Shown here: one piece after another, positions 11,311 to 25,215 of the stretch
Position numbering within the stretch: position 1 is the first letter of the stretch
How the letters are laid out: each line of letters opens with the position of its first letter
Position numbers and translations under genes: made by a program
Notes under the pieces: generated by a model
Seen by the model: the letters and a program-made list of their open reading frames with translations, nothing else
Databases searched by the model: none
What the model was told of the DNA's origin: nothing
NCBI GenBank assembly: GCA_963573305.1
Contig: OY754338.1
Span: forward strand, 19,094,192-19,158,191
Direction of reading: 5' to 3'
Origin: Pyrrhosoma nymphula
Lineage: Eukaryota; Arthropoda; Insecta; Odonata; Coenagrionidae
DNA: 64,000 nucleotides

Positions 11311-14300
11311 ATTTTACGAAATTTCTACTATCCTAAAATCTTTGTCAAAATTACTTTCTAAAGACTAAATCTATGAAAGGCTGGATATTCTTGTTGTTAC
11401 ATTGGGAATTGCAATTCCCACAAGTTGAAAACAAGAACACTAGTTCCATCATTTTTATTTATTGAACAATTTAAATGGCGCATAAAATCTTAATTATTCT
11501 TTGGGAATGCGTGTTTCTCTAAAACAGGGAAAGAACTTTAGTTGTTCAGTTTGTCTAAAAAAACGAAACTTCAGGCTTTTATTACATAAATGAGTTGACA
11601 ATCATTCGAAAAGATGCGTTTCATGACTTCATGGATTAAAGAAGATTTTGTTCACTAAATGACAAAATATTTGACAGCCGAGTCATCTCGATATCACTGG
11701 TGTAGTTTTTAATCCCAGAGGGAGTCGTTTTTCTCTCAAATGGAAAAATGCAGGAAACATTGTGAAGAGCTTTTAACGCAATTAGGAGAGATTTTTTATG
11801 GCTTTTTCATAGAGATTAAGAAACATTTCAGCGTGTATAAAATATACACATTCCCCTTGCGATTGAAAATATGAATCCCTCTACGACATCTTTTCGTGCG
11901 TCCCTACTGCGCGCATTTTTTACATTAATACACTTCACGTGCACAAAATAAAAGGTATAGGTTTGCTCAAAGCTACACTAGCACAGAAACACAAGCAGAA
12001 AAAAGGTGTAATAAATCCTGTCTAGACAAAAGTTTTCATGTTCTGTCTACACCTCGTCATTTTTCATCAGGATAAGGAGACCACGGGGAGATGAAATGAA
12101 GATAAACAGGGATATGAGGAAGAGGGAAAGAGAGCAAATACGAGACGCAAATACGTATAGAAATTATGAGAGGACTCTCCAAGCTCAAGCTTCCTTCTTC
12201 CCGCCAAGAAGTTTCGTAATGCAGCGCATTCCTTTAAGACGCGACCGCTGAAAGGAAATACGAAGCGGAAGGGAAGGAGGAGGAGCACGAGAGAAGACCG
12301 GAGCTGGACGAGAAGACGTTTTATCGGATGGAGTCCGAATACTTAATGAGAGAACGCGGAAAAATGTTAAAGAACTGTCCCTATAATCCTTATTAAAATT
12401 CCGTTTCAGCACTCTGCCCATGGAAATTCTTGATATCCATATCTCTTGCGGACGCGGAACCCACGAGCCTCATCGAAAAGTTGAACGTTTAAAGGCGTCC
12501 GTGTAAGGATTACGTGTCGAGTAGGTGAGAGGAGTAGACGCCTTATTTTGGAGCAGTTCATCATTGACACACTCCTTCGGCGATAGTCATGACACAACTC
12601 TTACAACGAAAGATAAGGGTTGAAGTTGTGAAATAGACTTGAGGAAAAAAAACGGCAGTTCAACGGATGGGTGTCAAAATTTAGACACGTTCTAGGGCAT
12701 GCGACGTCAAGTAAAAAAAAGATACGTTACTTTCATGCTCAATGATTCTCTGAGATCGAATCTATTTGCCACCAAGCAGTCAGGCATTTCAAGTGTCAAG
12801 TTATGACAAACGGTTTGGAGTCTCATGGTTCTTAAATCATTATGCCCTTAGTGTCTAAAGCTACAGCTGTACGCACCAGGTGGATACCAATTGTCTTAAC
12901 ATTCTTTCAGATGGCTTTTAAGTTTGTCAGGACGAAATGATTGAATCCGAATTTATAAGCCTACGGTCAACGGGAGATTATAATCTTCCGAATGCCAAAA
13001 TGAATTTTAAATCTGTATAAAGCATCATTCGAGCTACCATAGGAATATGGTGTGAAAGTGCAAAATATTTGGAGGCCAAAACTGGATCCGAACTACATAC
13101 ACACCTACATACATACATTGAGTAGTATCGAAAATTCTTGACGAATAGAGAAAACCACTTGCGCTCTGGTGAAGACCTTGTGTCCGAACCTCTAAAACTG
13201 TTTGGCATCGCAGCTGAAGATAAAGTAATTGTTCTTGAAGTGAAATCTGCGAATGGTTTGTTGAATCTATTCTACTTGGTTTTAATTATGACATGGTTTG
13301 AGTGATAAAACAATAATTTTTATACTGCTTTTATAATTATTCCCATTTTTATTCATTTTCATCGGTATCCAAATTTGCGACTATGAAGTGGATATTCGAT
13401 AATCTCCTTTTTTTTTTTTTTTTGAAAGTGTCTTCTGCGGAAAACGGAAGGTTTTCATTCCGTGTACATTTTTCGAAGGTTATCTCTCAATATCAATCCT
13501 CTTAATTGGAGTTACTCTCATTTTGACTTTCCCGAAAACCAATAATTTCAAAATTTACTACTTGCATATTTTTGATAATATAAGGCTTCAAGGGTAAAAT
13601 TCTTTGACCAACACCTGCTTGTTATGGCTTCGAGTTCAAAATGACCTTACACCGTGTATATTGATAAATAAAAGCTAGTTCACTTTTAGACACTTTTTAA
13701 TGTTTATCTCCTTTTCTTGTGAGCATAGTCACGCATTTGCGATTTCATTATTTTCCCGGTACCTCACAGTCTATCAGACAGTAATCCATAATCCTTCTGT
13801 AACAACGGTTGTAGGCTGTGTGTGATGAAGCGTAGTTTCTAACGTTTTTTGAGATATCGCATATGTTTTATTTTAGATAGATCAAATCTTCAGTCAGTAC
13901 TAAGTCTAAGATGCCTCAATACTCGTAGCATGGCAACACAAACTGTGGGATGACTTCATGCATAGAATTTTTACAAGATATTTCAGGTTCAGTTTATACA
14001 TTTCCACAAGCGTAGAAGAACCATAAAAAAACAAATAAAAACTTCAGTCATAAAAAATAGTCCAAATTCTTCTATGCTATTCATTGGTGATAACTGAAAT
14101 CACACAAATCATTCAAGACCCTAAAGTTAGGATGGTCTGTTTTCTCGCTTTCCCACGTGTGTTTCCCAGGAAGATTACTTGTCTCAAAAATACACACTTT
14201 CAAATATGTAGTATGGAAAAATTTGAAGGAATGGTAAACGGAATCCATAAACCCACGCTCAAACATTTTACCTGCGGATTTATCGCTCAGCCTCTCGTTA

Positions 14301-16539
14301 TTTATCATAGGCCACTTTATCGCAAATTCATTGAGCACAGGTGAAAACATCGATATTATGATAATTCCTAAACTATAAAAATACCATGCGTAAATAATGT
14401 ATCAACAGTCTCCAAACGTTCTTCACCCAAAAATCGAAAATGGTCGTAGGCAGCATGTAAAACTAATTTTAAATGCCTATCTACAGCTTTACTTCCCACA
14501 TAACACGCGCGATGGCTCGGCCTTTCGAGACAACTGCGTTCAATTTGATCGAAGTAATATAATCAGAGAAAATTATTGTTGATGGGAAACTCACTCCATC
14601 AAAGCTGATCTAGGCATACCAATAGGCAATTACCTCCACGTTACATGGGAATTCGAGTGCGTAATGAAACTTTTTAACGCTAACATTGAAGGCATTCACC
14701 TAATTAGCACAATTTGCCGGGATAATATTGGCTCTGATAAAGTTTTCACGGCTACCGGAATGCACAACGCATACACAAGGTAAGTCATTATGGGCAACTG
14801 ATAGATTGAAAGGCAAGTACCTGAGCACTTTGTTAACCTTTTTGAGCAGTTCTATTTTGCATACATTTAGCTTAGTCGCACTGCCTCAATACTTTTAAAA
14901 ACTTTAAGCATAGAGGCATGACTGGCAGTATTCTCAGTGACATCGAAACTTTCAGTGAAGTTTGAAAACTCAAAATATTGTAAAGTAAAAATACACGCTT
15001 GTCGCTTCTGGGAATTTGGGATGCATATATTTTATACAAATATCGTTTAATTCTACATATAACTTATCCATGAGAGGAGATTAATACAATGGTACTGTTG
15101 AGGACATTTTTGCCAACTCTTTTGCTCAAGATACACTTTCGACCACATGGCTAAAATGACTTTTCAAATGAGTAGACGGGTAAGAAATTTTGATTAATTG
15201 CTGCATAACAAAAAATTCAATTACGAAGTAAGATCGTAAAATTAAAATTAAGGAAAAGTAAACAAAATAATAAGCTGAATAAAATATAAATTAGCATCCA
15301 GGGTGGAAGCCCTTCAGAACCTGAACAACGAACATATAAGATACAAATGTTTTCCCTTTTTTTCGTAAAACCTCACGTGATATTTTGGAAACAGATGTCA
15401 TGATTGTAAGAGAGTTGATTATGAATTCCAATATAATGATTTAAAGATCTAAATCTTTAAATATCTTATTTATTCAAGCATAAAATACAAGCTAATGTAA
15501 TTTATATTGGCACTAGATGTGGAGACCCTAGAGAAGACTACACACTTTTCATCGTCAATAGAAACAACGTGGGCGAGCTTTCAAAGGGGCAAGAAGAGAT
15601 AGACAACCGTTGAAGGACGACCGAAGGGCAGGGTCCGCCTGCCCCATGCCCTCTCCAGTGCTTCTAGTTCTCCCGCTCTGCAAAATGGCTCCACCAACGA
15701 TTGCCCTCTGGTGGCATTCATCGCGTAATAATCAGACTTCGTAAAGGTCTTCGAATTGGGTCTCATTCCCATATAATTTCACCGCAGAGTGACTGCTGGC
15801 ATCCAGCCTTCCAAAGGATTCTAAAATCCACTGACGCACGAGCAGGAAATTGAGAGACAACTCAATCAAAGGCCTAGAGGAATATCGTCATCAGCTTGCA
15901 TGATCCGACTTGAATTCCTCCTCACAGTTTCCTAACATCGCTCTAAAACCATTCCATAGTGCAGTAATTCATACGGGCACTATTACTTTTCTGACTTGGA
16001 TGTGTCTTGGTTTGGTAGGGTTATTTGAGGAGGCAACCGACAAATTCGTTCATTAGCACTAATAGGGATAGGTGGGTAGGATTGTACAGGTAGATTTTGG
16101 CAGGAAATAGAGTAAGGGTGTAAAGAATCCTGGAATTGGCATTTGTCTATTCTACTTGAATGATACCAAGGGGCCAAGAACCCTTCAATGTGGTTTACCG
16201 TCCCATCCGACTGGCAGAGTATTGAAGTTGACGTACTCTCCAAGAAGCACGCAATGCAGGGTCAAGATTTCACTGAAAATTATTCACTACTACCTATATG
16301 AAAAGGGGCCATTCGGATGTGTCTTGTTAACTATAGTCAGTCTCACAATAGGACGGAAATGGCGATGCGACGGTAGTGATTATGTATATATCAAGTATTA
16401 AATGAAGAAAATGACGGCATAATATTATTTGGGCAAAATCAAAATATATTCTGTAAAATTTCAGATATTGGCCTATTCTCTCCTAAAACGCTTGCAAAAT
16501 TATAAGAGATCGCATTTTCTTATTTATGCTCCATGACCA
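11311..16539. other. non-coding sequence
   Basis: Mostly AT-rich. A moderately GC-rich block spans about 12060-12560. A 16-base T run sits at 13408-13423. Around 14080-14350 both strands are open for 85-89 codons, a mirror-frame pattern without domain features. No gene is supported. Confidence 0.5.
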
Positions 16540-16702
16540 CCAAAAACAGCACTTCATGGCCTTTACATCGGAGTATTGAACAATCAACAACGGACGAGCA
16601 CACCCAACCCTTGGAGGTGAAAAATCCACCAAGGCGGGACTCGAACCCACGACCACAGGGTTAGCAGGCGAGGACTTTACCGCGCCGCCACCGAGGCTGG
16701 GT
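16540..16702 (-). mobile_element. tRNA-derived SINE
   Basis: Read on the minus strand from 16702, the head contains GGTGGCGGCGCGGTAAAG (A-box-like), an anticodon-loop-like CTGCTAA, and the T-arm GTGGGTTCGAGTCCC with a good B-box. It is followed by a unique tail from GGTGGATTTTTCACCTCC. The loop would read GCT (serine), but the long variable arm of tRNA-Ser is absent and the acceptor stem does not pair cleanly. A retroposed SINE is therefore more likely than a tRNA gene. The tail end and duplication were not resolved. Confidence 0.65.
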
Positions 16703-19700
16703 AATATCGTCGGGAAGGACGTCTAGTTAGCCATTAGTACCGTTATACCATGTGGAATAATGGGTGAGTGGGCTTCGGGATCGTCCGAAAGCCGACGTGT
16801 ATTGCGCCGCAAACGACGGCAGTACTTAGCAGCATAGACACCCACCTTATTATTAATCGGTAATGCAGACGCATATATTCACGTGGAATCCATGGCCATG
16901 TTCACAAAATAACGGCACCCGACTATTTATTTCCTCGAAAGGCAAACCGAAAATAAGGTTTATAACCGTGTTACAGCCCATACAAAAGCTGGTGGCAGAC
17001 ATATGCGCAAGACCCTGTCCTCATGGATGGAGTTATTCAAATGGATGGGGGTGGTGAGATAAGAGGGTGAGGAGAAGGTGAGCAGAGGCTGTTAAAAAGT
17101 CTTTTCCTGTAGAAAAGCGGGTTGCCATAACTTTGTGCAATGTTCGCATTGTCAAAAGTGAGCAAATATATTCTGGTACTTCCCGCTTCACCACAGTGCA
17201 TGTTTTTTAGTCGGATAATGGACTGTTTTGGTCCCAAAATGGCCACTTATCATCTATCACAGGGAGGTTTTGCAAGGGCTTCACAGGAAGTGTGATTTTT
17301 ATCACTTATTTTCATATAATTTTCTCAATATTGTCTCTTCTAATAGGTATGTGCCTACAGCATAGTCATAGTGGCTCGAAATCAAAGTCATGGAATTCCA
17401 TCGAGCATGTGGGAAGGTCATGTAAAATCTATAGATAAAATAAATCTATAAAAAGGCAAACATTTTTCAGAAGAAAATATATTATCTTAATAAATAATTT
17501 TGAACACTAAATCAGTACCTGTAACTGGCCAAACGTTACAATAACTCTGCGCTGGTCAAAGTTGAGCATTAAAAGTTAAAAGGCAAACTTCACCGTCGTG
17601 AAATGTTCACATTTGCATTTTTGAAAGGTATTTATTTATATGTCAACTTCCAAATAAAATAAATATGTCTAATTTAGGACTCCAAACAAAAAAGTGTCAT
17701 AAAAATATTCACGCGAACAATAGAATGTGATATAAGGCCACAAAGTAAAATTCAATTCCTATGGGCAGAATCTGAAAATGTATAAAAGAGTGAAAGCATC
17801 AGATTAAGAAGTTGAAAATATTCAATCCTACGTGAAAATGCAAGGGGTACTAAAAATTCAAATACAATGCAGAGAATTCTATTTTCTTTCCTTGCTACCT
17901 GAGGAAAAAATATTTTCAATCGTTTCAGACGACTTAGATATGTATACTAAGTTTTACGAAGTGAAAACAGCATTTTCCGATAATAAAGTCTTATTGGCCA
18001 ACATTTAAGATGATTACAGCTGGGTTTCATACATTCAATCTTTCAAATAGGTTTTCTTTTTCGCTTAGTATATATCATTTTTACTTCATGAATTCCACTG
18101 ACAGAATAATAACCAAGAATCGTCACTGTAGATATGTTAGCAAACATGGATGAGCCATTAGAGAATCTCTGAAAGCATTTTATTATTGATCGTTGTGGTT
18201 ATACCAGAGAGTAGCTTTATGCTCATTTTTCCCTGTGCGATTTCTTCATTATTTATGTCCCAGTTAATAATGATTACAGTAACCAATACCTTTCTCCAAA
18301 TCACCACGCAAAAATTATCTTCAATCCTTCCCCTACGTATATGTCCTTTTAACATGCCTTTCAACGATAACAAATTCCTCTTTTTAATTTAAGCCAAAAA
18401 CAAATTGACTTTCACAACGACGCTTAACACTTCATCCATTAAATTAGCGATTAGCGCTTTTTCATAACGTTTTCTGTACAATTACAATTTCCTTGGACTT
18501 TTTATTGGCTAGAATTTTATTAACCATACATGATTTTCGGTTCATAAATTAGCGAAGTATATAAATTAACCTTTGCATTAAATATTCATAGTTTAAATTA
18601 TTCAGTGTTCCTAATTAGGTGTTATATAAAAATGTTTTAATTACTCAGCGGTATAGGATTTAAGAAACTTTGCAAAATTGAGCGAAAACGAGAAAAAATT
18701 GGAGTTTTTCAAATTATCCCGTTTGGAGTGAGACAACTAGTAACAATGAGGAAAATACTGACGCAAATGAAGTTAGTGACAAAAAATGGTAGGAACAGAA
18801 ATTGGGATAATATAATACTCCGGGTCATAAAACTCCCTCACTTGGTGGTGTGCTCTCCGGGGAATTGTTGGCATCAACTTTCCGTCCCGATTGGCTTCAC
18901 CATTTTCTCCTCGCGTGTGCGAGAGTCCGCAGGATAACTGACCCTGCGAATATATGGAGGTGATTCAAGATGAAGGGAAACGTCAAAAGGAACCAGGGGC
19001 CTCTGCTGGCTGGCTGGCAGTGCGAGGGAAGACGTGCCGCAGAATGGGCGCTTTATTGAATTTATGCGGCCGTTCCACCATTCTCCACCCTTTCACACAC
19101 ACCCACAGCACACGAATAGAACATTATCCCCTTCCCCACTCGTTTTTCGACCAGATCACCTCACCAATCGAAGGACGCCTATTCCGCCTCTCCGTATTAT
19201 CGCAGGGAGAGACATTCCCCTCTTTTTACACCGTCGCCCAATCGCCAATCCAATCTCTTTTATCGCACATTATCGGGACGAAGGCAAGTAGTTTGGGGGA
19301 GGTAGATAACAAAGGTCTTCTCACACTCTGATACTGAGATAAGTTTTTTGCTCTTTCTTGTCGGGATGGCTGGAGTGGGAAACTGGGGCTCTGGAGCTCC
19401 CTTTTCCACTCAAAGATCGCTTTGTGAGATATGTTCCCATAGTCGGCACGGTACCTACTCTGAAATATCGAACCTCAATTTCAAAAGTGATCGAGGTGTA
19501 AGCGATGTTTCAACGTGACAAAATCTATCTTAGATAAAAATAAATTTTGGCCAAAAAGCGAGCATAAATTAAAAACTAATAATATCAGTGGCATAGTTCC
19601 CACGACTTCTTTATACAGTATCATTAGGAGAGATTACACTGGAAATGCTATCGATTGTACAACTGCACTGTACGATTGCACAACAAGGAACTGATGTTTT

Positions 19701-21306
19701 GGTAACCACTTATCTTCAAAAGGTAATGCTCATTCTGATCTCGCATATACACAAACATGATCACAATTAGCTTCCGTATGAAAAGAGATTGTTATCGTGG
19801 AAATATCGAACTCTCTCACACACCCTGCCGACAGATGATAACTTTCGCCCATATTTTTGTGCATACTTTACTGAGCATTCTTTCATATCAACATCCATTC
19901 CAGATTATAACTTTTCATGTAACTACTCTTGCCATCATCATCATCTTCAGTCATAACCCGATGAAGGGTTCGCTACAACTCTGAACTCACTCATTTTAGC
20001 AAACTGAATTAATCATCATTTAAACACTCTGTATTGGCTTCATGTATTCCATCTTTGGTCCTTCTCGGTAATTCTTACCATATTTTTTCCCTTCAGTTAT
20101 CATTGCATTTTCATTCCGTTCCTAGGGTGAATTATTTTCGATACATGCACGTTGAAGAATGTGGAAAATTGATTGTATAAATATCATGAAAAATGATGCA
20201 CTGCAGATCCATGAAATGTCGATAAGAAAACTGAAACGATGATTATTGAAGCATATTACTAACCAATATTGAGTCATAGAGCGCAGACGTGGAAATGTGC
20301 TTGGAGAAACTTGATTATAATTAATCAACATGCATTATGTCCCTGAGTTGAACAGATCGTGTAAAGGGAGTCCAATCAAAGATCACCTGACACGTTATAC
20401 TGACAGCTAATCCCGACTATTCACCCGTTGAACATGGAGTCATTTCTGGATGCACGGTTCTTTGGTCTTTCCCTACGACAGCATGTAAATATTGCGGAAG
20501 TTGGCTAATTATTTCCTCTAAATTACCCAGAACAAGGTGAAATAAACAAGATCAAATAATTTTGAGGAAAAATAATGAAAACAGAGAGAGGTAGAGAAGG
20601 AGCAGAGCTGGAAAGATAGGAATGGAAGACGATTTGTCAGACTACTCGCTTAATAGAAACCTCAGGATGATCGTGGGATTTCATGCATGGAATTCTTGGG
20701 TATAGAATTTATCATCGATACAACGCCATGTTCCAATGTAAGGTTCATCTTACTTCTTTCCTCAATCGTTTCTTCCCCCTCCCAATCCCCCGACTTCCAT
20801 CCAGTCTTCAGCCCTCCAATCGCCTTTCCTTCCTCGTGAAAGCGATCTCTTCTTCTTTCCCATGCTCCTTAATTCCGGCAGCAGCATCAGAAACTACGCT
20901 CGATGCTACACCTCATCAAGCAAACGGACCAAAAACTCCCCCGTGACCAGCTCCCCGTGGCCACCACGCTCCACTTCACCCACCCACGGAGCACAACACC
21001 TCCTCTCACTCCACAACTCCCCACGTTTCCTAGTCAAGAAGCAGAACCGCTCCCTGCGGAGTAAACCAACGAATTTAAGATGGAGAAGAAGAACAAAATA
21101 TCGATTACGATGTTACTGACGGAAAACTTCAATGATAACCTCAAATAAATTTTGCATGACCTAATCGGTCATTTGCACGTAATCTAATGAGCATTTCAAA
21201 TGCTGGTGTGTGAAACTCAAATCTTCATTTAGTCTTGATCTCTTCTTTAATGGTAAATGGCAAAATTGTCGTCTTCTAGAAGCGTCAAAAATTATGTTAA
21301 CGGTAA
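16703..21306. other. non-coding sequence with two GC-rich islands
   Basis: Islands lie at about 18840-19330 and 20750-21060. Their frames overlap in more than one register and lack domains. The rest is AT-rich with nothing recognised. Confidence 0.5.
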
Positions 21307-21530
21307 AGGCCGTTTCACACGGGGAACGAGATTGCACAACTTCAAACTGCATGTTTTTCTCAATCGGGCGTGGAATCATTTTCGAATTAGAGCAGGGGCT
21401 ATTTCGCCATCTCACGTTCATGCATTTGCGCATGCGTTCATGCAATTCACGGCTTTACACGATGCAATTTGAAATGCACGTTCGTACGTACATCAGATTG
21501 TGCAATTACGTGCCCCGTGTAAAACGGGCT
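21307..21530. mobile_element. PIF/Harbinger-like MITE, 224 bp
   Basis: Terminal inverted repeats of about 34 bp with several mismatches: left AGGCCGTTTCACACGGGGAA, right (other strand) AGCCCGTTTTACACGGGGCA. TAA flanks both ends exactly (21304-21306 and 21531-21533), the duplication expected for PIF/Harbinger. No transposase is encoded; the frames crossing it are chance. The interior has the palindrome TGCGCATGCG. Confidence 0.8.
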
Positions 21531-21533
21531 TAA

Positions 21534-24477
21534 CTCCCACCCATAAAAAGCCACGTTATTCTAATGCTGCTAACTCTAAAAAATATACACTCCAAAGGTT
21601 AAAACGGGTTACCGTGAAAATAACATTTAATTTTCACCATATTATAGCAAAACAATAGAGTCATGAAATGGGGAATTCACATCTCATAATGTCAGTATAA
21701 CCCACGAGCGGAAACTTAATCAATAAAAACTAAGTCTTTGGAAATATTTATACCGATTGGAAAATTGAATTTAATACCTAGGTAATATCTGTCGACTTCG
21801 CTCTTAGTCACAATAAGCTAACTGTTAGAGTAGCTAATAAGCTCAGAAGGAGTTTTAGCAAGCTGGCTAATGCGGAAGTTCTTAACAAATTAAAGAGGCT
21901 CACAAAGACTTGGCTGGTTTAATTTTGTAGTTCTCGTAGTTTAAAGTCGTTAAAGTTACGTAATGGGCTCAATAATAGACATCCTTCCTCCAAGGTATCC
22001 AATTCATTATCCCTCCCCCTCACTCACCTGCTATCCTATCTTTTGTTAGATCAACATGAAACCTTCTTTCATGGCCTCCAACCTCTTGTTACTCTGAACA
22101 ACGTTACAGTTCTCCTCGCACACGGCAATGCTCTATTCTTCATCGTTTTGCTTTCTTTCAATTCACCATTTTCTTCCACCCTTTTCCAAACAGGTCAAAG
22201 TTTACCTATTCTTGTTCTTTTTTGTAACCCCTAAACTCAAAACATTGCAGTGCTACGATCCGTATGATTCTACTAACAACATATTATTCACGACTTCATT
22301 CGTTGTTCGGGTCATTACCGTATCATTATCTCCTATATCTGAGTTGCTGCTAATTATGCGGCCGAAATTCTTTTTCTAATACAAGAACAACAAAATGAAT
22401 TGATTTATTTAAAATGATGCCCCAACCGAGTTTAATTACCAAGCTACTTTGAACCAAGCCCTTAACTCTTATGCCTTTTTCATTTGGAGGTGAATCTGAC
22501 CTTATATATTCCGCAAAGTGTCTATTTAACATGCCTTGATGGAACAGTATCGTGCATATTCCCCACAGGTTTTGCAATGTGTTTGCGCAGAAAGAATGAG
22601 CCATTGACAAGCGAAAACGTTTTAGAGCTTTCTCGTAACAAAATAGGAACATATTTAAAAATAATTAAACCATTTAAATATAAATTAATTTGGGCTTAAT
22701 ACATTTCTCAAGAATATTAGAAAAAATGTAAAAGCCTTAACAGCTCAGCATTTATTAAAATCTATTTTCTATTAGAAAAAAATGTTAAAATTTTCCATGA
22801 AATATGAGGTATTTGTGGTTTCGATGGTAGTACCACCATTACCAACAAAACCTTAAAAATACTTCAATATTAAGCTTTCCCCATTACCCACTAATTAGTT
22901 AAATTATCTTACATTCAAGAGAGGTTTTCCATGAGGAAATACAACGAAATTATACATTAACTTATCACTCAAAGCTAGTAGGTATTCCACATATTATCGA
23001 TTTTATCACTCAAAACTTTGTTTCTACTTTTCAGCAAGCAGCGTACTTTTCACTGTTATAAATGAAATCATATGAAAGATGGATCTTTTTTAATAATTTT
23101 AAGGAATCTCTCTTTTCATACCTATTTCATTTTTAAGGGCACCTTTCTACGCGATACTCCTCCTCGATAGATGTACGAATCAACGCTGGCTGTGTCCATA
23201 GCATTACATTTTCCTTATTATCTCGCCCGCCGAACATATTACCTATCGACGGAAAACTTGAGTTAAACTCACACTTACGGATCCACTGGTGAAGTTGGAA
23301 AGTTGGGGGAAGGTTAAGAGAGTCATGCAGTTGCCCTAATCGCCGAGAATGGGCACCGGTCACGTCCTCTCGCGCGCTTGGAACCTTTGGTAGGGGCGGT
23401 GGGGGAACTGATCACGGTGCTAGGAGTTGGGGTGGGAGGGGCATTAATTTGGGCAGGGGTCGATCCTACGAGGCCTTCCCTGACCGAGACTTGCCCTACA
23501 TATTTCTAATTCGCGCGCTCGCCCGTTGTACCCAATTACTCCTGATTGAACGCCCGTGAGAGGGAAAATGCTTTCAATTAACCCGGCTCTGATTGAAAAC
23601 AATGAATTAAGCATAGGTTTGAATTTAAATTGTCACTCTGGGAGTGCTTAGTTCAATTATTTACTGCGACGGGGTACAACAATATCACCTACTTCCAAGT
23701 CTTATTTTGTATTCCTGCCGCATGCGAAATGCGAAAATAATGACCAATCGAAGGTATCTAAACAATTGGGCTCCGTGTTTGAGGAATTAATGAAGAGTTT
23801 TAGAAGGGGTGGAGTTTGAAAAATTTAGAATTTAGTTTGACAAACAATTTCGTGAAAAAAGATAATGGCCATGCAAATTTCCAAGAATTGCAACATTAAC
23901 GGTAGCCATCCGCTATGGAGATACACGAATGTGAGGAAGGCAAAATGAAAAAAATCGCAAATTCCGGGATCCAAATCCAGGAAAATTATGATCTTCACTC
24001 TAAATTTCGCTCCGTTGAGAGACTTGGAAGAAAACTGATGACAATTAATCGATTTACACCAATACATTAAGACCAGGCTATCTGGAAAATCGAATCTTTT
24101 ACCACAGGTATCACAGTAACTCGTTCGTAGGTTTCTTCGGCGTTGATCTGATCATATCTGTATTCTTAGGCTTTCCGTCTATACATGTTGTTTGTAAGAC
24201 CATAATATCACCAGATATCCACTGGAGTCATAAGGAAAAGAATTTTCACAGAGAAATGGTGTCTCAAAAGTACCAGGTAATTACGTACCTATTCCTATTA
24301 AATTTTATAGTGGACTTTGCTAAGCGAAGAAAAAATTAAATACATTTTGAGGAAAAGTAACGTCTTCGAGAACTATGGAAAAGTCTATTTTTTGCACGAT
24401 ATGATGCTTCACAAGTCTGTTATGTGTAATTGGTCCAAATACATTCTCATGAGCATATATTTAAGATGAATTACCTA
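21534..24477. other. non-coding sequence with a GC-rich island near 23130-23560
   Basis: Nothing else recognised. Confidence 0.5.
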
Positions 24478-24660
24478 CATTTTAGTTAAAATGAAAACTT
24501 GGTTATATTCTACACAATTTTATTAAGAACACGACCGGTTTCGACCTTTTCAGGTCATTCTCAAGTGTTACACTTGAGAATGACCTGAAAAGGTCGAAAC
24601 CGGTCGTGTTCTTAATAAAATTGTGTAGAATATAACCAAGTTTTCATTTTAACTAAAATG
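24478..24660. repeat. perfect 183-bp palindrome (foldback element)
   Basis: Two 91-base arms are exact reverse complements around the single base 24569; I found no mismatch. Each arm carries AAAAGGTCGAAACCGGTCG, and the outermost bases CATTTTAGTTAAAATG are nearly palindromic themselves. The right arm has CTGAAAA (24585-24591), GAAA (24596-24599) and ACCGGT then C (24599-24605), a hammerhead-like layout with the conserved G of the CTGANGA box replaced by A. The zero divergence between arms points to recent formation or arm correction; an assembly artefact at a foldback is also possible. Confidence 0.9.
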
Positions 24661-25190
24661 CATTCATTCTACGAAGTAAACTCGCAGACCATTGATTTTA
24701 TACGAATTACCTACAAACGGAGATGAAATCGGTAGTCGCACTAATTCCAGAATCAGCAAATAAGAGCGCAGAAATGCATGTATGTGGATGATATTTTACC
24801 AATATTAAATCCTATCAAAAAATAAGAGTCAAATAAGATCTTCACCACTCTTAAAAACCTGTGGTGTTGAAGGTAGAAACTTTTCAACTTTAATGTTCAC
24901 ATATGAAGAAATATTATCCAATATGGCATCTTTATAATATTTAAGATATCATCAATACACACCTCTGATTCCGGAAAAATAATTCCATTACATATAAAAG
25001 CAACATGGCTGATGCTTCATATGTAATAAAAAATTATTTTCCCCATATTTAAAGCTGTTTAGATTCATATAACATAATCAATCGATTTTGCGTCCATGAC
25101 ATGATGTCCCTTATTTCAATAGACCTTTGTACCACGACAGAATTAGGAAAGCATTATTAAATGAATTCCAACAGAATGTCCTTCATTGTC

Positions 25191-25215
25191 ATGATGCCAA
25201 TGACATTGGCATCAT
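25191..25215. repeat. perfect 25-bp hairpin palindrome
   Basis: ATGATGCCAATG is exactly inverted around the single base at 25203. It is too short for a typical pre-miRNA. It could be a protein-binding palindrome or the core of a decayed foldback. Confidence 0.7.

Noticed and set aside
14081..14350. Opposed frames of 89 and 86 codons
   Set aside because: Mirror-frame effect; no domain features.
16628..16702. tRNA-Ser (GCT) gene
   Set aside because: There is no long variable arm and no clean acceptor stem; a SINE tail follows the T-arm.
19935..19975. Minus-strand CTGAAGATGATG as a hammerhead copy
   Set aside because: It is a GAT microsatellite-like run without GAAA or a second stem.
25191..25215. 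pre-miRNA
   Set aside because: Twelve-base arms with a one-base centre are too short for a Drosha/Dicer substrate, and no known conserved animal miRNA seed was recognised in the window.
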